Shown here in pieces: positions 31,913 through 51,654 of a stretch of 51,654 bases of DNA (positions within the stretch are counted from its first letter, which is position 1; every line of letters starts with the position of its first letter). The notes beneath the pieces were generated by a model. The model did not search any database. It was not told the DNA's origin and worked only from the letters and a program-made list of their open reading frames with translations. The stretch covers positions 1-51,654 of the forward strand of contig NZ_FMDF01000119.1 of NCBI RefSeq assembly GCF_900091955.1, in the 5' to 3' direction. The translations under genes and the position numbers were made by a program. The DNA comes from Streptomyces sp. Ncost-T10-10d. GTDB taxonomy: Bacteria > Actinomycetota > Actinomycetes > Streptomycetales > Streptomycetaceae.

Positions 31913-32911
31913 TCAGTCCGCCCCCGACAGAAAGCGTCGCTGGACCTCTTCCAGGGCCGCCGTTTCGGCCCGCTCGTCCGGGTGGTCGAAGTGCCCCGCC
32001 CGCAGAACGAAGAGTTCGCGCGGCCCGGCCAGTGCGTTGTGCACCGCGAACTGCCCCGGTGGGGGTACCGCCGGATCGAACAGGGCGGCACCCACATGCA
32101 CTGGGATGTGAAGGTGCCGGGCCGCTGTCGCGGCGTCGAAGTACGCCAGGACGTCCAGCACCGAGGGATCCTCGGCGAGCCGCGTACGCACCGACTCTCC
32201 GCTGCCCGTGCACGGCAGTGTCACCCGGAGCGGATGGTTTCCGAAGGTCGGCACCGTAAGGCCGGCGGCATGGAAACGGTCGTCCCAGGGGAGCGCCAAC
32301 GCCCCGATGCCGCCGCCGAAACTCGTGCCCAGGTACGTCAGCCGCCCGGCAGCCTCCGGCACCAGCCGCAGCAGTGCGGTGGCCGCACACCAGACATCCG
32401 CCACGCACCCGCCGATGAGGTACGACTCCCGGGCGCCGATGCCGTGCAGAACGTGCCCCGCCGAGTCCGAGGGAACGCCGGGCAGCAGGCTCCGCGTTCC
32501 GAGCCCGCGCAGGCAGGGCCAGATGGTCGCAGTCCCGGGCGGGGGTTGCCAGGGGGCCGGGGCCGCCCGGCCTCCGTATCCGTGTGTCGCCACACAGCCC
32601 TGCGTAACGCGGCCATCGGCAGGGACGGTCAGCCACCCCCCGATACGGACGCCGTCGGCGGATGTGTACGAGACATCGGCGACCCGCACGCCATCCACCG
32701 TGGCCCAAGGTCCCTCGATCCGAGGCGCCGGGTCGACGTGTAGCGCGCTCGCGTAGCGCTCCTGCCAGAAGTCGGCGAAGCCGTCCGGGCCTGGCGGAGC
32801 CCCCATCGCAAGGAGGCGCGGCAGGTCGTAGCCGTAGGTGGGGTCGAATGGCAAATCATGCTGAAGCGAGCTGAGTTCACTGCCGTCTGACGTGAGCGGA
32901 TGGGTGGGCAA
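31913..32911 (-). CDS. Acetylxylan esterase (AXE1) family deacetylase
   Basis: A TTG at 32911 with AAGGAG 5 bases upstream is the best start; a GTG at 32947 lacks a site. 332 residues, close to the family length. It begins DLPFDPTYGYDLPRLLAMGA, then ADFWQERYASAL, the oxyanion region VATHGYGGRAAP, the nucleophile motif GTSFGGG, the acid in VGAALFDPAVPPPGQF and the His in GHFDHPDE. AXE1 enzymes remove acetyl groups from xylan, other sugars or cephalosporins. With no signal peptide it works inside the cell on imported acetylated sugars. It is next to the second carbohydrate locus and may belong to it, though it is on its own transcript. Confidence 0.85.
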   Translation of the reverse strand: MPTHPLTSDGSELSSLQHDLPFDPTYGYDLPRLLAMGAPPGPDGFADFWQERYASALHVDPAPRIEGPWATVDGVRVADVSYTSADGVRIGGWLTVPADGRVTQGCVATHGYGGRAAPAPWQPPPGTATIWPCLRGLGTRSLLPGVPSDSAGHVLHGIGARESYLIGGCVADVWCAATALLRLVPEAAGRLTYLGTSFGGGIGALALPWDDRFHAAGLTVPTFGNHPLRVTLPCTGSGESVRTRLAEDPSVLDVLAYFDAATAARHLHIPVHVGAALFDPAVPPPGQFAVHNALAGPRELFVLRAGHFDHPDERAETAALEEVQRRFLSGAD

Positions 32912-32984
32912 GATCTCTCCTTGTTCGGTGTGCGAAGTGACCAGCACGCCCGTCCGGAACAGCTCTCGACACGACGTACCCTGT

Positions 32985-33580
32985 CCTGCCGGCGCTGAGC
33001 CCGGGTACGGGCTTGACCTGCCGACTCAACGGTCACGTCCCGCTGGGCGGTGTAGTCACGGCAGCTGTTTCGATCAGGACGGCGGCGAGTCGGTCCAGAG
33101 GCGGCGGGGTTGGGGAAGACCTGGACGACGTTGGTCCGTCGTCTGATCTCCCGGTTCAGGCGCTCCAGTGGATTCGTCGACCAGATCTTCTTCCAGTGCG
33201 CGGGAGGGAAGTACGCGAACGCTGTGATGTCTCCGGCTGCCTCCAGCAGCATGGCCTTGACCGAGGGGAAAACTGCCGTGCGAGCATGTCGACCACCACG
33301 TTCAGCTGATTGCGGACGGCCTGGGCGAAGATCGTGCGGATCGTCGCGGCCACCAGGCCGCTGTGCGAGTCGCAGATCACCAGCTGGACGCGGTCCAGGC
33401 CGCGGGCCCGCAGACGGCGCTGGAACTCGGTGCAAAACGGCTTCGACTCGCTGTCGCCGACCATCAGCCCGAGGACCTCGCGGTGCCCGCTGGCGGAATC
33501 CCCGTCGCGATCATCATCGCCTGCGAGACAATACGGTGATTCACCTGCGCCTTGCAACAGGTTGCGGCTAACTTGATCTT
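32985..33580 (-). pseudogene. IS256-type transposase remnant, frameshifted and deleted
   Basis: Read leftward, AQVNHRIVSQAMMIATG, VLGLMVGDSESKPFCTEFQR and RVQLVICDSHSGLVAATIRT come first. A shift near 33270 leads to VKAMLLEAAGDITAFAYFPP, AHWKKIWSTNPLERLNREIR and RRTNVVQVFPNPAA. These are core and C-terminal motifs of IS256 (Mutator-like) transposases. The normal stretch between DSHSGL and the IRTIFAQ motif (about 30 residues) is missing. The N-terminal part is not visible beyond 33580. Confidence 0.8.
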
Positions 33581-33821
33581 CAACCTGTGCGGCGCGGACG
33601 CGGGGTTGTTGACTTCTTCGTCCGTCGTTGTGCGGGGCCCGGTTGGCCGACGGCGTGCACGTCGTAGCGCGGTGTGGGCCAGGTGTTCTTGCGACCGGAT
33701 GGCCGTCCTGGGCCGGGGCGGGAGAATTTCGGTGCTCTGGCAGGACAGGCCGCCTTCGGGCGGAGGTGCCGGAAATCGTGGCGGGCTCGGGTGGGAGTGA
33801 GCTTGTCGGGCGGGCCTGGGC

Positions 33822-33980
33822 GTGGCGCTGGAGAACGGCCTGAGCGTCGAAGAGCTCTCCGAGGCCATCACCCACCTGGCCTTCTACGCCGGCTGGCCCA
33901 ACGCCATGACTGCGATGAACCATCTCAAGAAGCTCACCGAAGAGCGCGACGCCTGGCACCCGCACACCACTGCCCCGTAG
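33822..33980 (+). pseudogene. Carboxymuconolactone decarboxylase family, C-terminal fragment
   Basis: From the GTG at 33822 the frame reads ALENGLSVEELSEAITHLAF, then YAGWPNAMTAMNHLKKL to TAG at 33978-33980. This is the C-terminal third of CMD/AhpD-type proteins; the catalytic Cys-x-x-Cys part is missing. It precedes the intact cupin gene by 23 bases, a common CMD-cupin pairing, so the original operon has lost its front. Confidence 0.75.
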
Positions 33981-34003
33981 CCGCACAGCAAGGAACACCT
34001 TCC

Positions 34004-34417
34004 GTGGAAATCGTCACGCAGACCCCGACCGCCAAGGCCCCCGCCGAGCGCTTCATCGGCGATGTGTACCTCAACATGATCGAGACCCCCGCTGAGCCGG
34101 CCCGGTTGGCGACCGCCTTGGTCCGCTTCACCCCCGGTGCCCGCACCAACTGGCACTCTCATGCCAACGGCCAGACCCTCTACATCACCGACGGTGTCGG
34201 CCTCGTCGGTACCCGTGACGGTGACGTCGTACGCGTCAGCGCCGGCCAGACCGTCAAGTGCCCGCCCGGTGAGGAGCACTGGCACGGCGGCACCGACACC
34301 ACCCTCATGACGCACATCGCCATGGTCGTCGGCGATGCCGACGGCGACGGCACCACCTGGCTGGAACCGGTGACCGACGAGCAGTACGCCAAAGCGCTCG
34401 CCACCGTCACCCGCTGA
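34004..34417 (+). CDS. Cupin domain protein
   Basis: 137 residues from the GTG at 34004 (AAGGA 9 bases upstream). A single cupin barrel with metal-binding motif 1, GARTNWHSHANGQTLYITDG (His, His), then motif 2 with PGEEHWHGGTDTTLMTHIA. Members of this (R)-mandelonitrile lyase-like/CMD-linked group are small manganese or iron proteins; functions vary. The CMD fragment just upstream is its usual partner. It seems intact inside a zone of remnants. Confidence 0.85.
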   Translation: MEIVTQTPTAKAPAERFIGDVYLNMIETPAEPARLATALVRFTPGARTNWHSHANGQTLYITDGVGLVGTRDGDVVRVSAGQTVKCPPGEEHWHGGTDTTLMTHIAMVVGDADGDGTTWLEPVTDEQYAKALATVTR

Positions 34418-35450
34418 GAGCCAATGCGAGAGAATGGTCCGGATCACGATCGATGCTGTTCCCCGGGCCGGGTCCTTGCTTGAATGGACCTTCGCCCCTG
34501 CGCTGCTTGGTGGTCGACTTCGATGAACGCCACTCCTGGTTGGCTGCCGCCCGGCGCCATAAAGCGGTCGAAGCCGGACGCGACCATGTCGTGGCACGCC
34601 TGAAGAATGTACCGAGTTGGCGGGCCGCAGCGTGAGGGCTTGTGGTGCGTTGTTACGCCCAGGCCGGACTTCTGTACCGGCGTGGGGAACGCTGACGCCC
34701 AGCCCGTCGGCATGGACACCCATGCCGCCCTGGAGGGGCCCATGCTTCCGACGGCATCTGTATCCGGTCACGGATAGCGAGACAGGCCGCACGGGATGGT
34801 GACCACTGTCCTTGAGCTTCGAGGTCCCACCTGGCACAGGTCGTAACGACCGCTCAGGGACGTCCAGTCGATCCAGGGCAAGCGCGTCATGCCAGTTCAA
34901 GGCCTCCCGGTCCGGGGGAGTCCGCACAGTTGGTGAGACCTGCGTGAGAGCGCGCAAGACGACGAAGCCCTGCCGGATTGCTCCGGCGGGGCTCTTCGGC
35001 ATCTGACGGGACAACGGACTCATGCGCGCGTCCGCGGCCTGCATCTACTCCCCGGGAAGCGCCATGTCTGGCTCCACGAAGCCGTACTTGGGGGCGGGCT
35101 GCCGTTTCCCGCCCTGCGGCGGCGGGTGAATGCGAACTCGGCAGTGATCGGTACGTAGGAAAATCGGTCCAATAGAACGTTCGGTGAGTGTGCGCACAAC
35201 AATCAATGTTGCTCGGGAAGATCAAGAGCACTCACATGAGTGAAACCGGTCGAAACGATTTGGCCTCGATGCACATGGCTCCACTACGGTGGCGGAAGAG
35301 CGGGTACTGGACCCCATCGACGAGGAATTCGATCCAGCAGGGAAAGCGAATTCTGGAAATGGGTGCTTCCGCCCGCGCATCTGTGCACTGTTTCGGGTGC
35401 GCAGTGCCCGAGGTCCCTGTCATACGTATGCGTAGCGAAGATGGAGCATC
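34418..35450. other. About 1 kb without a recognisable gene
   Basis: No coding region I can support on either strand. Several long open frames read as Arg/Pro/Ser-rich sequence without family motifs. A hairpin at 34966-34993 is the main structural feature. Short ORFs near 35188-35463 and 35020-35230 show no convincing start or conserved pattern. It may contain the worn remains of one or more genes. Confidence 0.4.
34966..34993. terminator. Hairpin, probable terminator
   Basis: AGCCCTGCCGGA and TCCGGCGGGGCT pair over 12 bp with one G-T, loop TTGC, followed by CTTC. No intact gene is next to it, so it may be left from a lost one. Confidence 0.55.
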
Positions 35451-35807
35451 ATGCCGCCCGTAGTACCGCCCTTCCTGTTCGGCCTCATCGCCGCTCCACT
35501 GGCCAGGCGTCTCCTCAAGCCGCTGATGCGCGGCGTCGTCAAGGCATCCGTCGGTCTCGCCGTTGAGGTGAAGAAGGCGACCCTTGAGGCCGGAGAGAAC
35601 ATCCACGACCTTGCGGCCGAGGTGGCCGCCGAGATGGTGGCGGCGCAGATCGCGGCCGGTGACGTCGAAGCCCGTTCGGGGGACGGTCAGCAGGCATCCG
35701 AGAGCAGCGCCCCGGAGGGTGCGAAGGACGAGGCCGCCGCCAAGGCTGAGGGCGAGGCGAGGGCTCCGAAGATCCGCGCGAGCGTCGGCGCCGGCAAGCC
35801 CCGCTGA
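35451..35807 (+). CDS. DUF5132-like small protein
   Basis: 118 residues, ATG at 35451 with TGGAG a few bases upstream. The N-terminus PPFLFGLIAAPLARRLLKPL is a hydrophobic/amphipathic helix. RGVVKASVGLAVEVKKATLE is a Gly/Ala-rich continuation, and the tail is a charged Ala/Glu-rich stretch. This looks like the DUF5132 family, of unknown function, often found near HMA-domain genes in actinobacteria, as here. It may associate with the membrane; no enzymatic motif is visible. Confidence 0.7.
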   Translation: MPPVVPPFLFGLIAAPLARRLLKPLMRGVVKASVGLAVEVKKATLEAGENIHDLAAEVAAEMVAAQIAAGDVEARSGDGQQASESSAPEGAKDEAAAKAEGEARAPKIRASVGAGKPR

Positions 35808-35977
35808 CGGTTTGTCCGGCGGCCCGGCCGCCACCCGGGCTCGGAGAAATATGCCCGAGTGACGGTCCGCCGAGGATCTGTCGGCCGCATCGATTTCCCC
35901 AGATATTCCGCTCTTTCGCATTGATCCGTCGTGCTGGTGACGATTTTTGCGACCTTCACAAACAGGTGATCGTACAC

Positions 35978-36382
35978 ATGCCATCTCTGCTGGGTGCCGC
36001 AGCCGGATATCGCTCCGTGGATTTGGACGTGCGGCCGCGTTCGGTCATTCCGGGCCGTCAGCGCTGGGACGTCAAGCCGGTTCTCGGACGGCCTCAGGCG
36101 GCAGAAGTCCTCGCCGCGACCCTGCGACGCCTTCCCGGCATCACCGAGGCGCAGGCCAGTCCAATCACCGGCGGGGTCCTGGTCCGGCACGACGCGCGGG
36201 TGAAAGCCGCGGACGTTGGCCGGCTCGTCCGCAGAGCCGTCACCCTGGTCGTGGAGGGCTCGGCCGGAGCGGGGCGTCCGGCCCCAGCACGGCCCGCCGC
36301 CGAGCCCGCCCCGCGCGCGGATCGCGGCGTTGTGCGCCCCGTGCTCGCCGTCGGGGTGGGGTGGCGGCCGGCATCGCCCTGA
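35978..36382 (+). CDS. HMA-like domain protein overlapping the ABC exporter
   Basis: From the ATG at 35978, 134 residues. Residues ~25-90 (VLGRPQAAEVLAATLRRLPG, GVLVRHDARVKAADVGRLVR) have the beta-alpha-beta pattern of heavy-metal-associated (HMA2-like) domains without the CxxC metal motif. The frame ends in TGA at 36380-36382, overlapping the exporter frame by 22 bases. Near 36355 the exporter frame continues the same kind of sequence (GVAAGIALIRGSALSKQLV), so this may be the N-terminal domain of one protein split by a frameshift, or two overlapping genes. The GC-rich tail (AGRPAPARPAAEPAPR) looks like a linker, favouring the frameshift idea. Confidence 0.55.
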   Translation: MPSLLGAAAGYRSVDLDVRPRSVIPGRQRWDVKPVLGRPQAAEVLAATLRRLPGITEAQASPITGGVLVRHDARVKAADVGRLVRRAVTLVVEGSAGAGRPAPARPAAEPAPRADRGVVRPVLAVGVGWRPASP

Positions 36383-38271
36383 TCCGCGGGTCGGCGCTCA
36401 GCAAACAGCTGGTGGCGCTGGGCGGAGTGGCGGCGGCGACCGCGGCCGTTGTCCGGACGGCCTGGCGCAGAACGGTCGACGTGACCCGGGACCTGCCCGG
36501 AACAGGAGCTGAACGACACCCCCTGCTGGAGATTGTCGAGCCGCACCGCCGGCATCTCTACCGCGCCTCCGCACTGTCGGTCGCCTGTCAGGTCTCGGAG
36601 ATGGCGCTCGGTACCTTCCTCGGCTGGACCGCTCTGGTCCTCATCAAGGGCGAGGCCGCGCCGCTCGTCCGCTTCGGCCTGACGACCGCGTCCGCGCAAC
36701 TATGGGGTTTGGCAGGGCTGGTGGCAGCAGCCTGTGCCGCCGTGGCAGCCCTCTCGTACTCCTCGAACCTCCAGTGGCGCCAGCTCGGCCAGGACATCGA
36801 GCACGACTGGCGCAACCGGACGTACGCCCATGTGCAGCACCTCGAACTGCGGCACCTGGAGGGCGAACGGACCACCCGGATCGCCGGCGCGCTCACGGAC
36901 GACGTCCGCCAGCTGGGCACCTTCTTCGCCACCTCGGCCAACGACCTGCTGCAACTGGCCACCAGCCTGGTCCTCCTGGTGCCGCTGTTCCTGCTGCTGG
37001 CACCGCAGATCGCCTGGATCGCGTTCCTGCCCATCCCGGTCATCGCCTGGCTGTCGGTCCGCTACCAGGACAAAGTCGCGGCCGACTACGCCGTCTCCGG
37101 CGAGCACCGCGCCAGGCTGCACAGCCAGTTGGTGAACACGCTGGAGGCCGGCGCCACCGTCAAGAGCTTCTGCACCGAGGACTACGAGGCCGAGCGCATC
37201 GACCGGCTGAGCGGGGAGGCTCAGGAGAGCAACCAGCAGACCGACCGGAGCACGATCCGCCACGCCGAGATCGTCCGGGTCTGCACGACCAGCTCGATGG
37301 CCGGCACCCTGCTGATCGGCGGCCGGTCGGTGCTCAACGGCAGCCTGTCGTTCGAGGTGTTCAGTCCACTGATCGGGCTGCCCCAGATGGTGCTGCTGCG
37401 GATGAACCGGCTCGGTGGCATCGTCGACCAGTACCAGCGCACGATCACCGCCTACGACCGGGTCCAGCGGCTGCGGGCCCTGCCCGCCGAGACCGACGGC
37501 ACCGGCGAACCGCTCGACGTCGAGAAGGTGCACGGAGAGATCGTCCTCGACAACGTGACCTTCGCCTACCCCGGTCGGCCGCCGGCGCTGGAGGACCTCT
37601 CGCTGACCATCCCCGCCGGGCAGGTCACCGCCCTTGTCGGGGCCACCGGCTCGGGCAAGACGACGATCGCCAAGCTGCTGATGCGATTCCAGGACGCGGA
37701 GTTCGGCAGCGTGCTGCTCGACGGGCGGGACGTGCGCGACTTGCCGCGGCACGATCTGCGCCACGCGATCGGGTTCGTCGCCCAGGACCCCTTCCTCTTC
37801 GACGGCACCATCGCCGACAACATCCGCTACGGCAGCTTCGGCGCCTCCGACGAGGCCGTGGTCGAGGCGGCCATGATGGCCGAGTCACACACCTTCATCG
37901 CGACGCTGCCGGACGGCTACGACACGGTGATCGGCGAACGCGGAGCCGCCCTCTCGGGCGGGCAGCGGCAGCGGATCGCGCTGGCGCGCGCGATCCTCAA
38001 GGACGCGCCGGTCGTTGTCCTCGACGAAGCCACTTCAGCCGTCGACAACGAGACCGAGGCCGCCATCCAGCGCACGCTCCGCGTCTTCGCGGCCGACCGG
38101 ACCATGGTGATCATCGCCCATCGGCTCTCCACGGTCCGCCACGCCAACCGGATCTACGTCATGGACAAGGGCGGAGTCGTGGCCGAGCAGGGCACCCACG
38201 ACGAACTCCTCGCCCAGCACGGACTCTACGCATCCCTCTGGCAGCTCCAGGCCGGCGAACTCGCCGCCTGA
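36361..38271 (+). CDS. Type I ABC exporter, fused membrane and ATPase domains
   Basis: 636 residues from a GTG at 36361 (start uncertain). The membrane domain (about 60-350) has several helices, such as LVAAACAAVAALSYSS and LATSLVLLVPLFLLLAPQIA. The ATPase domain (about 385-620) has Walker A GATGSGKTTIAKLL, Q-loop GFVAQDPFLF, signature LSGGQRQRIALARAIL, Walker B VVVLDEATSAVD and the H-loop IIAHRL. This half-transporter should form a dimer. It ends 106 bases before the NRPS start, on the same strand, so export of the peptide product is a fair inference. An HMA-like piece lies just upstream in another frame. Confidence 0.85.
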   Translation: MAAGIALIRGSALSKQLVALGGVAAATAAVVRTAWRRTVDVTRDLPGTGAERHPLLEIVEPHRRHLYRASALSVACQVSEMALGTFLGWTALVLIKGEAAPLVRFGLTTASAQLWGLAGLVAAACAAVAALSYSSNLQWRQLGQDIEHDWRNRTYAHVQHLELRHLEGERTTRIAGALTDDVRQLGTFFATSANDLLQLATSLVLLVPLFLLLAPQIAWIAFLPIPVIAWLSVRYQDKVAADYAVSGEHRARLHSQLVNTLEAGATVKSFCTEDYEAERIDRLSGEAQESNQQTDRSTIRHAEIVRVCTTSSMAGTLLIGGRSVLNGSLSFEVFSPLIGLPQMVLLRMNRLGGIVDQYQRTITAYDRVQRLRALPAETDGTGEPLDVEKVHGEIVLDNVTFAYPGRPPALEDLSLTIPAGQVTALVGATGSGKTTIAKLLMRFQDAEFGSVLLDGRDVRDLPRHDLRHAIGFVAQDPFLFDGTIADNIRYGSFGASDEAVVEAAMMAESHTFIATLPDGYDTVIGERGAALSGGQRQRIALARAILKDAPVVVLDEATSAVDNETEAAIQRTLRVFAADRTMVIIAHRLSTVRHANRIYVMDKGGVVAEQGTHDELLAQHGLYASLWQLQAGELAA

Positions 38272-38377
38272 CCGCAACTGCCGCGCCATCCGACCGCCGA
38301 CCGCGTGACGTCACCGCGGTCGGCGCGTCTCGGCGCGCCCTGCGCACACGCCTGCCCACACTCCTGGAGGTACCCCC

Positions 38378-51654
<13,277 letters not shown>

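Noticed and set aside
34418..35040. A minus-strand frame of about 380 codons covering 33884-35044
   Set aside because: It runs antisense through the intact cupin gene and shows no recognisable domain, so I did not call it a gene.

Overview
The window looks like a piece of a Streptomyces chromosome. It has very high G+C with strong third-position G/C, GTG and TTG starts, Tat-type lipoproteins, CUT1 sugar ABC importers without their own ATPase gene, an actinobacterial CHAT/TPR protein and a large modular NRPS. It is an accessory, much rearranged region: fragments of IS5-, IS30-, IS1182-, IS3- and IS256-type transposases and several truncated host genes lie between intact operons.

Layout. (1) 1-4.7 kb: a decayed zone. 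It holds the end of an unknown gene, an SMI1/KNR4 remnant cut by a frameshifted IS5-type element, the tail of an SRPBCC gene, an intact ArsR regulator + SRPBCC pair, an MFS fragment, an IS30-type fragment, hairpins and a second IS5-type tail. (2) 4.7-9.1 kb: a compact divergent cassette. A 923-aa TPR-CHAT protease-like protein and a 78-aa small protein run leftward; a 120-aa Cys-rich protein and a 302-aa membrane protein run rightward. This is the best candidate for a poorly described conflict/cell-death system. (3) 9.1-10.5 kb: remnants of a dienelactone hydrolase, a ferredoxin-MBL protein and an IS1182 transposase.

(4) 10.4-23.4 kb: a sugar catabolic regulon, most consistent with non-phosphorylative L-fucose use. 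It contains an aldo/keto reductase (sugar dehydrogenase), an orphan 632-aa protein, an amidohydrolase-2 lactonase, a deleted acetylxylan esterase, a GntR/FCD regulator, a secreted beta-helix protein, an SBP + two-permease importer, a GH29 alpha-L-fucosidase and an RraA-like aldolase. Copies of a 13-bp motif, ATCGATAGGCGAT, sit before nearly every transcription unit and are probably the FCD operator. (5) 23.4-32.9 kb: a second carbohydrate locus with a secreted BNR_4 beta-propeller protein, an SBP + two-permease importer, an FAD-dependent oxidoreductase, an IclR regulator and an AXE1 esterase. TGCAA/TTGCA sites occur before the importer, the oxidoreductase and iclR.

(6) 31.6-35.4 kb: transposase and gene fragments around an intact cupin gene, and about 1 kb with no recognisable gene. 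(7) 35.4-51.65 kb: a DUF5132-like gene, an HMA-like ORF overlapping a type I ABC exporter, and the first 4,425 codons of an NRPS (C-A-T-C-A-T-C-A-T-C-A-T-C...) that runs off the right edge. My by-eye adenylation codes give Thr for module 2 and Pro (or a Pro-like residue) for module 4; modules 1 and 3 are unassigned. No tRNA, rRNA or CRISPR array was seen.
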